From: Lumbricus rubellus
Lineage: Eukaryota > Annelida > Clitellata > Crassiclitellata > Lumbricidae
NCBI GenBank assembly: GCA_945859605.1
Contig: OX243827.1
Location: forward strand, 6,858,619-6,922,618
Reading direction: 5' to 3'
DNA length: 64,000 bases
Position numbers and translations under genes: made by a program. Within the stretch, counting starts at the first letter, position 1, and each line of letters begins with the position of its first letter. The notes under the pieces are model-generated. The model saw only the letters and a list, made by a program, of their open reading frames with translations, was not told the DNA's origin and made no database searches. Of this stretch, positions 12,101-24,100 are shown in pieces.

Positions 12101-15100
12101 CATATGCAAGTTGAGCAAAATCTTTTAAAACAACTTTGTGCCCTGTTGGGGGGGGGGGAATTCGAACCCCAGACTCTACATCAAAACTACATCACGTTAA
12201 CTTCATCCTTCTCACCATTGAATTCAAATGGGGGAAGTGCAGTTTGTACCAATGCTCTATGTTCTCCGTGTTTGTACAGAATGTGTGGACATGTCATGAA
12301 TTACAAAGAGCAATTACTATATCCATTCTAAAGGTCATAGAAAGCAGGTAAGCTGTTATTTAATGCCACGATTAATATGGCAGAAATGGTTACTTCGCAA
12401 CAAATTCTGTCAAATAACTTACTTCTGTGTACGACCATTCAGGACAGTAGTCCGTTATTTCCACGAGTCCACCGACTTTTGTCGCAAGCGTCTCATTTGG
12501 AACCGCATCCAAACCATTCTTTAGTTTGTCATCAGCCGTCAGGACCTGACGTGACCCCGAGAGGCCTGACCCAGAAACAACGTCACCGCACTGATACAGG
12601 CTTGACATGGCAGCAGCCGCACTGGTGTCCGGATCATCGGACAACGAAAACGTATTTGTGAGGTCGACAGACGAACCGAGACTTTCGCTGACGATGTGCA
12701 GAATGTCTTCCAGTTCTTCCATCATCAGATCGTTTGCGTGCAGCGACTTCATGTCCTCCAAGCCTTTCTCATGTCCTGCCAACGACGTGTCCATCGTGTC
12801 AGCCAAGCATGACGCACTGGCAGAGGCACCGCTGCCAATCGCTTCGGCGTTGCCATGGTTTCCAATCTCAGACGGCGACGAATCGTGAAAATTGTAGAAT
12901 TCACATTTTATGTCATTTTCGCTGATCAGTGAACTCGGAGGATCCGATAGTCCGGAATCGCCGAACAGAAACTCCATGGAATCCATTCCGATCTGGTTGA
13001 GGTCGTGACCTTCAGAATCGTCCACGGAGCTCGGTTCTCGAACGCCGCAAGACCCCGCGGAAAACTCGGTGACGGTGGAAAACTCTGGAATGTGACATCC
13101 AGACGTCGTTTGACGGTGCAGCTGCCCGTCCTTCGCCTCCATCTTGACGACCTGCTGAAGGTCGAATTCCCCGAGAATGTCGCTGTGGTTGAGAAAGTCC
13201 GAAACGAGGCCGTAGCACGGAGCGGCCTTGCTGCCGACCGCGGTCGATTCGCAGTGCGCACGAACGTTTTCCGAACTCAATCCTGAAAAATGGGGTTGGA
13301 AGTTCTTCTTCGCCAGATCAGAGTAATTGCCATGGAGAAGATGACTTGCTGAACTGTCGGCCGCTTCCTTAGATGTCACGACATCGATCCGACCTCCAAC
13401 TGGCGCTGGGTGCAGCACGGACAGTGTGCCTCCCTTTGAAGACGTGGCTGTCTGGCTGCTCAGGATCAACAAGCCTTTGCTACCGGGCAGCGGAGAGACG
13501 TTCAGTATGAGTGGTCCATTGTGTGGCGACACCTTGTGTCCAGAACTCAACGTAGCGTTCGTTTTTAATCCTCGCAGAACAGTCGTGCCGTTGCTTCCCT
13601 CGCACACGGCCAATCCAATCTGATTCGGTGACATCTGCTGGTGACATCCTGCGGCGGTTCCAACGACGCATGGCACAGACGTTGACGCCGCCGCCGCAGC
13701 GCCCCCTGGCGGCGATATCTTGTGGCTGTAGATGAGCTGGAGCAGCCGGTTGTGCATCGTGCTTGGAGCAGACGCCGGCGCCATCTTCTGGTCGGAGGTG
13801 TTCCTCGGTGTTTCGACGGTCGTGCGTGGCATTGCGCTGGCCGTCAGATGAACCGCATTCAACGATCCACTCAACGGAGGATTCGGTGAATTGCCGAGAA
13901 TGTGTTTAACCAACGTCTCAATCGCATCTTCCGCCTCGAAAAGAAACAAAAGAACAGATGACAAAGACTGTCTAACATGTTTTCAACAGTTAACAATGGT
14001 TTATAGACTTAACAAATTGCTTGTTTAGCTGCATTGTTTTCTATTCGTCGGTTGTCATCAATACGTTTTTTTCCTGATGATCTCTGTGTTCCTGTAACTG
14101 CATGAACTGGTCATCACATGCTATTACTTTCTTTTACCTCGTTACTGCGTGGCCCTACTAGCACGATTTTCCATTCCTTCTGGATCTCCCCTTGATAATC
14201 AAATTGTGTTAAATATTATATTCACTGCCATAATTGCGTTATGCTGTTGGCTGAGGAAAATAAATAAATAATAAAACAATCTAATCAAATCCAAAGACAT
14301 TACTACTAAATGCTATCATAACGGTGAAAGCGACAACTAATGCGTGCTTCACATACATTGGAGAATGGAGAAGCACAACACAACAATATACATGTATAAC
14401 GAATTGAGCTCCAAGTCAATTCTGACAGAATCACCATGAATGGCAGCATCTTAGCATTTAAGGGCTAATGCATTTATAAAAAAAACACACAGCAATAGCC
14501 TGTAAATGAAGATATCCAAAGCATGCTTTGAATTAGAAAGGACAGCATTATCACACATCATCATCATCATCATCATCATCAATATCCTTAGGCTCAATGC
14601 CCGTAGAAGTCCGACGCCACTCTCTGTTCTGAGTCTGTCTCGTGCCATGTTGCCCAGCTTCAGCAGGTCCAGTCAGCATGTCTGCTCCATACCATTAACA
14701 TCTTGAAGCAGCTAGACCATCTTGTCCGATTGAAGAGAATCGTGGGTAAGAGGCATGAAGGACAACGTGGGTCAATGCCCGGTGTCCCACGCTCTCTCCC
14801 CCGACTCTCTCCCATCAGTCTGTCCTGACCAGCCTGTGCATGTCTGATTATCACACAGCTCAGACATAACTCCAATCCATACGACCCATAAAATACGACC
14901 ATGTTCAACCTAAAACCCAGCCATCACATGCATTCATACACAACTGCTAAGTGACAAAACTGATGCAATTCAGTAATTATATGATTTATCACAACTTTTC
15001 TGTCATTTAAATTTTACAACTGCTAAGTGACAAAACTGATGCGCTTCAGTAATTACATGATTTATCACAACTTTTCTGCCATTTCTATTTTACAGCAGGC

Positions 15101-18100
15101 GTCATAATATCTTAGAACTACAATCTGCCATTGTTATTCAATAGCATATTAATTATGCTTTTATCTCACCTCTCAGAAAGCAAACAATTTGGCATACCAC
15201 AATTATCATAATAAAATCTAATTTTTACAGCAACTACGATGATTTCAATTGGATCATCAACTGATAGAACAACAATGGTAAAAAAGAGAAGGATGATAAC
15301 AGTACATCAGCTGAAAAAAGAGAATGATGATAACAGTACATCAGCTGAAAAAATAGAATGATGATAACAGTGCATCAGCTGAAAAAAGAGAATGATGATA
15401 ACAGTACATCAGCTGAAAAAAGAGAATGATGATAACAGTACATCAGCTGAAAAAAGAGAATGATGATAACAGTACATCAGCTGAAAAAAGAGAATGATGA
15501 TAACAGTACATCAGCTGAAAAAATAGAATGATGATAACAGTACATCAGCTGAAAAAAGAGAATGATGATAACAGTACATCAGCTGAACCCAATCATCAGT
15601 ACCCACTGTTTCATTTACATTGCTCGTCGTTTCAAAGTGCTTGACACTCGCAACTACAACAACAACAAAAACAAAAGTCTCTAAAAATAAAATACACCAA
15701 ATAAATAAGCATATAACACTAAATGATGATGTGAAAACAACATAATATACTAAGATTACAGTGAGAAAAGAAAAGAGTGGATTAGGAGTCAGAGATTGCC
15801 ATTTTAGACAATGTTACACAAAAATCAGATGTGTTCTAAAGTTCAATTAAATCCTGTGAGCCATTGTCCTATGAATCATGATATGTACTTACCGATTCAC
15901 CTTATTAATAAGAGTGGTGCCTTGTTTTTTAACATGCTTGTGTAAATTAAATGGAACTATGACAAGAGCTGACAAGGATTGGTCATTATATTAGGATAGT
16001 TTATTAGAACCAATCACAAAACCAGAACATATATATATATATATATATATATATACTAGCTGAACCCGGCCACGCGTTGCTGTGGCTGAAAAGAGCCTCC
16101 CCTCCCACTCCCCCTCCCCCTCCCCTTGCGATGGCGACGCGGATCACGCCATAAAACGCTTGAGCAAGAAGGCCGTAATGAAATGCGAAGGCCGTAATGA
16201 AATGCGCTAAAGAAATTTACGGAAAAAACATGCCCGAATTGGTATGCAAGGCTTATTGACGGGCGTAGGCTATGTGTTGAAAACGGTGGAATTTTCAAAG
16301 TTGTTTTTTTGTTGTTGAAAAGATTGCGCTTTTTGCGAAAAATCATTCTGAAAACCCGGCCGTGTTGGAACTAAAGGTTTTGGTGAAGTTCTGAAAGGAA
16401 TCGGCGCAGAAAGTTCGGAGAACACTTGCAAGGAGCCAAACGCGGTTACATTTATATATATATAGATATACATTTTATATATATATACATGCATATAAGT
16501 ATATCTAATGTACAATTGTACATGCAATTAAATCTAGTCATACTCAGTTCGTGTTTTGATAACTACCCATGTATGTGTGGTGAAAGATCACACACGGTTG
16601 TAGCTCAGAGCTGTTATTTGTTTAATTAAAATCAGTGAAAAAATGATAGGACATAATTATGTCCCTGGAGCCAACAAACACCTAGCAGAAACTCAAAATA
16701 GAATTCACAATGACACAGATTGCGAACAGGATAACAGAACCAACTGGTGACCTGTCAAATCTGAATCTGAAGATACACCAGTGTAGCTTAGGTGTAGGCT
16801 GCAGTGTGTGTCATCAGCTACTTGACAACTTAACCCTTTAGCGACGACCTGAATTTCTTTCCAAGTCGCTTCAAGTACACGGTCATCATTAAAGTGTTAA
16901 ACAGATGAGAGTAAATTGTAGGTAAACAGCCATGCAAATATCAGTCTATTTCCAGCCCAGATTTTAGCAGCTCATATAAAGTGAGGAGAATGATTAAGTA
17001 GCTGTGGGTGCAACTGCGTGGGGCGCGGTGGTGTAGTGATGGCGTCGTTGCCTTGGAGCCGGAAGGTTCAAGGTTCGAATTCACCTCGCCGCATAAGGAC
17101 CTTGGGCAAGTCCTTCACTCACATTTGCTCAGCGCTTCGGCGTGAAACTCCGATACAGGGTTTGCTCTGCATTCGGGAGCGCCTCTGAGTAGAGAGAGCT
17201 TGAAGGGGCGCTATAACAACAGGTGCACATACCAACAAACAAATAACAAACAAACTGACACATGGGTCGAAGTTGTGAGACGAGGTCGTCATGGCTCCAG
17301 TCCTTGCAGTCGACTTGAAGGATCGGAGGAAGGCAAATCTTGTTGTCGTCTGTCAGTGGAACGTTGAGGTAGTGAACGAGAACCAGATCGGGATTCTGAA
17401 AGAATAACAATACTTTCTTAAACAATACTTTTCTAAACAACACTTGCTAAGCAATACTTGTCAATACTTTGGTAAGCATAGCAAGCAAATAGTAGGTTTC
17501 TAAAAGGGGTACCATATAAATTTTCGGAATGTATGAATGAATAAAATCTGTCATCAAAGTACAGAACTTGGTAGCAGCTTGGCTCACTAGGACCAGGATC
17601 TTGGGATTTGTCCCAAGCTGACTAAGGAGCTTGACAAAGGAAAGGAGCATCTACTTAAATTGCACAATGGAATATATAAAGGAAAGGAGCATCTACTTAA
17701 ATTGCACAATGGAATATATAAAGGAAACGAGCATCTACTTAAATTGCACTTACACTTAGCACTTAGTCCGTCCTTGCGCTGGCAGCGCATCGGGCGACAC
17801 AGCCTCTCCACGTTATCCTGTCTTCTGCAGTCATCCGAGCATCCTCCCACGTCATTCCGCCGTCTTCCAAATCCTGAGTAACCGTGCTTCGCCAGGTCTT
17901 TCTGGGTCTTCCTCGACTCCTTTTCCATCCCGTCGGCGTCCAATCCAGTATCTGCTTTAGATTTCTCTCCTCTTCCGATCTATGAACGTGACCCAACCAA
18001 CGTAAACGCATCTTCTTCATCATGTCTTCCAGTTTCTCCATAGATGTTCTCCTTCTTACTTCTTCATTTCTGATCTTGTCCCTCCAAGTGATCTTCAATA

Positions 18101-21100
18101 TCCTTCTCAGCCAACGATGATGTGCTGCCTCCAGTTTCTTTATATTGGCTTTTGTCATAGGCCATGTCTCTGCCCCATACAGCAACGTTGTCAATACCAA
18201 AGCTCTATACATTGTTACTATACTGAGTCCTTTGTTCCTCCATATGTTGTTCAACCTTCCAAATGTGGCATTGGCTTTTCCCATTCTGCTACCAATCTCC
18301 TTATCACAGCTGCCATTGTTTGAAATAGCACTTCCCAGGTAGCAGAAGTGCTCCACCTCCTCCAGTACATCCTCCCCAACTTTGATGTTCTCCGGCGTTG
18401 TCCATTTTCCTATTTTCATAATCTTTGTTTTTGTGGTGTTGATCTTTAATCCGACCAGACCCGCCTCTCTCTCCACACTGTTCGTGAGTTTACTCATCCC
18501 TCCCCAAGACTCCTCCAGTAGTGCTATATCGTCCGCGAAGTCTAAGTCCGCCAGCTTTCCGGCTCCTTCCCACTCCAGTCCACACTCTCCATCTTTTGTG
18601 CTCCGTCTCATCACCCAATCGATCGTTATCAGGAATAGCAATGGTGACAAGATGCAACCCTGACGCACCCCTGTGACAATCTGAAACCACTCTCCTAATT
18701 TCCCCTCCGTTCTTACTGCACACCTGCTTTCTCTATACATTTCTTTTATGATGTTTATAACCTTCTCTGGTATACCATATTGTGCGAGGATGTTCCACAC
18801 CACAGGTCTTTGGACGCTGTCAAATGCCTTTTTGAAGTCGACGAAGTTGACAAGCACACTAACATTCCCCTCTACGCACTTCTCGATAATCTGTCTCAGT
18901 ATGAAGATCTGCTCGCTGCATGACCTGCCCTTTCTGAAGCCCGCCTGTTGTTGTCTCAGAATGTTATCTACTGCGCCCTGTATTCTTCTCAAGATTATGC
19001 TGGCCAGCACCTTACCAGGTATGGAGAGCAACGTGATTCCTCTCCAATTATTGCAATCACTAAGGTTCCCTTTCTTCGGCAGCGGTATGATAATCCCGTC
19101 TCGCCAATCTCTTGGAACCTCCCCTGTCTTCCATATCATATTGCATAGGTGCGCCAGGACTCTGTTCATCTCATCACCTCCGTTTTTCAGCAGTTCTGGT
19201 TGTATATTATCAACTCCAGCAGACTTTCCATTCTTTAATCTTCTCAGCGCTTCTTCTACCTCTTTCTCCGTGATATCTTCCAAGTTCACATCCAAGGTTG
19301 GTAGACATTGTTCCTGTGTGAAGTCGTGCATAATCTCTGGTTCTGGGCAATTTAGGATTTTGTCGAAATGCTGTCTCCATCTTGCTGCCTGTTCCTCGTG
19401 TGTTCTAAGTGTGTTTCCTGTAGCATCTTTAATTGGCAACCTTTGCGCCATCCCTCCCGTTAACTCCTTTGTGATCTTGTATAGTGTCTTCGAGTCGCCT
19501 CTCTCTGCCGCCCTCTCTGCCTCCTCTAGACGGTTCTCCGTCCACACCTTCTTGTCCTCTCTGCAGCGTTTCTTTACCTCCTTGTCCTTCTTTCGGTAGT
19601 CTTCGCATATATCCTCTGCATTTGTTCCTGTGTTGTATGCCTGTTCTCTCCTGCTTTTGAGCTCTCTACGTTCGTCGATTGCTCCCCATGTACCTTCCCT
19701 GATCCATGTTTCCTTCCTTGTTCCCCTCCTCAACCCGATCACTTCTTTCGCCGTTTCGTTAATCGTGTTTTTTATCCTCGTCCAGCTTTCCTCAATTGAC
19801 TCCTGTTCTGCTCCCTGTTCGCCCAGTATTTCAAATCGGTTCTTTAATTCCAGTTGAAACGTTTCCTGCACCTCCTTCCTGCTTAACTTGGCTACATCTA
19901 TTACCCCATGCTCCTGCTTTCCAATCTGTTTCTTCAACTTTAGTTTTAATGTCGCAATAACCAAATGGTGATCTGAGGCAGCATCCGCTCCTCTGTATAC
20001 CCTCACGTCCTGCATCGCCGTTGCCCATCTCTTGGAAATGCAAATGTGGTCGATCTGATGTTTAGTCTTTCCATCCGGGGATCTCCATGTCTCTTTATGA
20101 ATGGTCTTATGTTTAAACATGCTTCCCCCTATCTTTAGTTTGTAGTTGCTGCAAAAACTGAGCATTCTCTCTCCATTGTCGTTCCTTTCTCCAGCAGCCT
20201 CTGCTCCTATTACATCCATCCATCCATCTCTTTCCTTCCCTATCTGCGCATTGAAGTCGCCCATGACTATTCTCTGGTCGTGTCCCGGCACAGTGTCCAT
20301 GACATCCTGCAACTGCTCGTAGAAGTCATCTTTTTCCTCGTCCGTGGCCATATTTGTTGGTGCATACACCTGTATTATAGTTGTCTTCGTATGTCTAGTC
20401 TGGATCCTGATGGTGATTATTCTGTCGCTTACCGGCTCCCATCCAATTACCGCCGTTGCCATTCTTGCATCGATTGCTATACCTACTCCTCTTTCATGCC
20501 TGGTTCCTCCAGAGTGGTATATATTCATTCCTTCAGATGTAGTAATTCCGCTTCCAGTCCATCTTATCTCGCTCATTCCCAATATCCTCAGTTTGTATTT
20601 CCTCATCTCTGCTAGCACCTGCGCCAGCCTTCCCGTAGCATACATTGTTCTTACATTCCAGCATCCTATCCTTGTCTTAGCTTTGGTCGTCAAGATCTGG
20701 GTCTTCTGAGTCGTGGCTTCCTTGCGGCTTAAATTGCACAATGGAATATATAAAGGAAAGGAGCATCTACTTAAATTGCACAATGGAATATATAAAGGAA
20801 ACGAGCATCTACTTAAATTGCACAATGGAATATATAAAGGAAACGAGCATCTACTTAAATTGCACAATGGAATATATAAAGGAAACGAGCATCTACTTAA
20901 ATTGCACAATGGAATATATAAAGGAAACGAGCATCTACTTAAATTGCACAATGGAATATATAAAGGAAACGAGCATCTACTTAAATTGCACAATGGAATA
21001 TATAAAGGAAACGAGCATCTACTTAAATTGCACAATGGAATATATAAAGGAAACGAGCATCTACTTAAATTGCACAATGGAATATATAAAGGAAACGAGC

Positions 21101-24100
21101 ATCTACTTAAATTGCACAATGGAATATATAAAGGAAACGAGCATCTACTTAAATTGCACAATGGAATATATAAAGGAAAGGAGCATCTACTTAAATTGCA
21201 CAATGGAATATATAAAGGAAACGAGCATCTACTTAAATTGTACAATGGAATATATAAAGGAAAGGAGCATCTACTTAAATTGTACAATGGAATATATAAA
21301 GGAAAGGAGCATCTACTTAAATTGTACAATGGAATATATAAAGGAAAGGAGCATCTACTTAAATTGCACAATGGAATATATATTGGACAATTAACCCTTA
21401 ACACTTTGACCGCGTGGTACGTGTAATGTCGTGTATACACGTACCCTCTTGAGTCATTTAACACAGCAAACCAGCGGCCAACGTGTTAAAAATGATGAGC
21501 TGGAACATTGACTTCTCTTCATTTTGAGTAAATGCTCATCATTAAAGGGTTAAGACATCTAATCACTTTCCAGATGCATCTCTCTGATGGCTCTGATATT
21601 GACTGTAAGATCAGACCAGAGAACCAATCAATCAATATATGATCACTGATTCACTACCTATTGACCGCAAGTCAACCTTTGATCACTGCACCTCCGGTTT
21701 GAGTCTATGTGACATGTAAAAGCTGGAGGCAAGTTAGAGATATTTGAAAAACAGTTTGGCTTACTTATTTTTAACCACGGTGTACATATGTGACATGTCC
21801 AACTTAATGTCAACGATCTAATTCATTCAGTGGTTGCTTGGATCACTGGTTGATATCAACTGTGTTAAAAAGTTGTTGTTGTACACGCGTTCTCTATGCC
21901 ACTTCTTTGGCCACTTCTCTTCGAATATGTGAATTGAAATTTATAACTGTAAAAAAATGATCGGCTGCAAAAATAAATGATTGACTGATTGATTGATATG
22001 CAGCCAGTCAAAATATTTTACGATGTTAGAACAAAAAACTGAAATAAACTGTGTCTGAACTTACTAATCCTTAAGGCTGTTCAGATATCTAGCCATGAAC
22101 TTCAGGTCTGATGGACAGTGACTATCTAGCATTTGAGAATTAACAAACACTGTAATATTGAGAGGCTGTACTTAAAAGGTCTTATCTGCAGACTGATTCA
22201 TAATTAAGTGTTCTCATACACCTACATACTTCCTCAGACTACGTCCCACACAAATGGCCCGATGGAACTTTCAGATATGATATCACGTATACTAGACTGC
22301 CAACATGACTTGAAAATAAGTCTTTTTTTAGGAACTGCTGGAGCTATATACGTGAAGCAATATCAATTTCCACAGGAAGCTTCAAGTGCAAAGTTTGCAT
22401 AGCTGCCTTTCATGGGACATCATCAAAGCCGTTATGTCACCTTTCATGGACATCATCAAAGCCCTTATGTCACCTTTAAGTCGTATTCGCACCAACGACA
22501 TCGATCAAACGCCAGAGCAATGCAAACATTTGTCCAGCAATAATTGTCGCACAATGCCACAGAAATGGCAGCACCTCTGATGGCAGCCAGCAATGCCCTG
22601 TCAGAACTGAAATGCCAACACAGACCAAGTACCAGCCCTCCTGCCCTCCCTGTACAATGACAAAAACTAATGAAGCCATAATACGTTATGGTTTTCCACA
22701 GAAATTTTGTTGGAACACTCGCATACAGATAAATTTTCGCAGTGAATTGCACAAGACCTTCATGGGCGCCCACACATAGGGGCAAGAGGGGGCACTTGCC
22801 GCCCTGGAAAATTGATTTCCTATTTTTTAACTACAGGGTACTACTTTTTAGTTTCTAACAAATTTCTTTCACACTAAAGCACTAATGTTACAAAATTTAT
22901 ACACAACTTGAAACTGAGAAATTGACATTATAGAAACCTCTATGAAAAATAATCGTGTTTTTAATTTTCAGCTTTGCATTTTTCCAGCTCTTGCTAAAAA
23001 ATTGACCGTGACCATTGTTTTTGCCCCCTCCTGCAAAAATGTCTGCGGGCGCCCATTAAGACCTTCCCTATGATGTGCATCGTTATGACAATGCCATTGT
23101 AAGGTTTCACTTTTCATGGTTCGCATAGGTCAGTATCGCAAAAGTGTACTTCAAATCACCATCTAAGAATTGAAATTCCTTGAAATGAACTCTTTATTAA
23201 CTTCCATCAAGATTAAAACAACATAGAACAGCAATCAGCATAACTTTCTGCACTGCAGTAATTTGGAGCGCTTCTGAGTAGTTTACTTGAAAAGGCACAA
23301 CAAAATTTATGTGATGTAAACATTGTACAATTTTATAACAACAAAAAGGTAACAGACTTGATAAAACATGAATCCACAGAGATGTGAGAATCATGATGCC
23401 ACCAAAGTCAACAGCTAATCAAGCTGAGGCACACATACGATGACAGCAATCTCGCTACATGACACCTCTTAAAAAACCACACAGCCCAGACCATCAGACT
23501 TCCATTATAACACCTTAATACACTATAACACCATCAGACATCCATTATAACACCTTAATACACTATAACACCATCAGACTTCCATTATAACACCTTAATA
23601 CACTGCTAAAGTCTCCATTATCAGCCTCGTAGACTGTTCTGTTCCGATATTGGCCTGCTGCTCGAATTATCTACGTACAAGATATTATTGTACGATCATG
23701 TGTTCTCGGCTGCTGTGTTCTTTATGCGAGGAATAGTCATCTAGCGGAGAATGCAGAACTTGCCAACTCACTATCACCATTTAAATCACTTGTTAACACA
23801 CGTGTGCTCTTACTCTAGCGGCCTTTGCATAACTCTGTCTTGATCGCTAGCAAAGCAAATGCACACCCATGCCTCTGACTAGATCAACTGACTTAGCATG
23901 TGTAATAAGCACTCTGTAAAGAATAGATAAATAAAATAAATGGCTCAGATTGGTAAACACATATACAGACTCAGAAGATATGGAAGTGCGAGTGGGTGGC
24001 AGGTAGTTTCGTACACCAAGTAAGCTACTCTCCCTGCAATAATTGAATTCTGTTTCGTTGCCGTTAGCAACGGTATTTACACTGTAGGGTCTATAAGAAC

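Larger units (their letters stand above)
10102..12422 (-). other. CAMTA: CAMTA intron 6
   Basis: Holds the exon 7 minisatellite and its hAT-like insertion, two LINE 3' remnants and a poly-G run at about 12,148-12,158. 11,400-11,630 and 12,110-12,420 contain nothing I can name. Confidence 0.6.
13935..17258 (-). other. CAMTA: CAMTA intron 5
   Basis: Contains a 76-bp tandem duplication (about 14,940-15,095), a 34-bp array (15,278-15,590), an (AT)n tract, a Helitron (16,056-16,466), a TTAA element (16,830-16,900) and SINE-A copy 2. A small CG-1-terminal exon is expected somewhere here from the phase mismatch between exons 5 and 6; I could not find it. Confidence 0.6.
17640..21385 (+). repeat. 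42-bp minisatellite split by an RTE LINE
   Basis: Plus-strand unit is AAATTGCACAATGGAATATA followed by TAAAGGAAACGAGCATCTACTT (42 bp). About 2.5 units lie at 17,640-17,749 and about 15.5 at 20,728-21,385. G/C variants (GGAAAG versus GGAAAC) and TGTACAAT variants are clustered at the right end. Long open frames through it are a by-product of a unit length divisible by three. Confidence 0.93.

Noticed and set aside
12390..13961. Exon 6 starting at an ATG at 13,964-13,962 as a separate gene
   Set aside because: The ATG lies in intron sequence upstream of a good acceptor; the exon continues a CAMTA protein on both sides.
15278..15590. CRISPR-like regular repeats
   Set aside because: Units are contiguous with no unique spacers, in an animal genome.
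20713..21426. Long plus-strand open frames of about 217-237 codons
   Set aside because: They run through the 42-bp minisatellite, whose length is divisible by three; translations are pure repeats.
20728..21464. N-terminal extension of the LINE ORF into [14 protein letters not shown] repeats
   Set aside because: This is read-through of the minisatellite beyond the target duplication, not LINE sequence.
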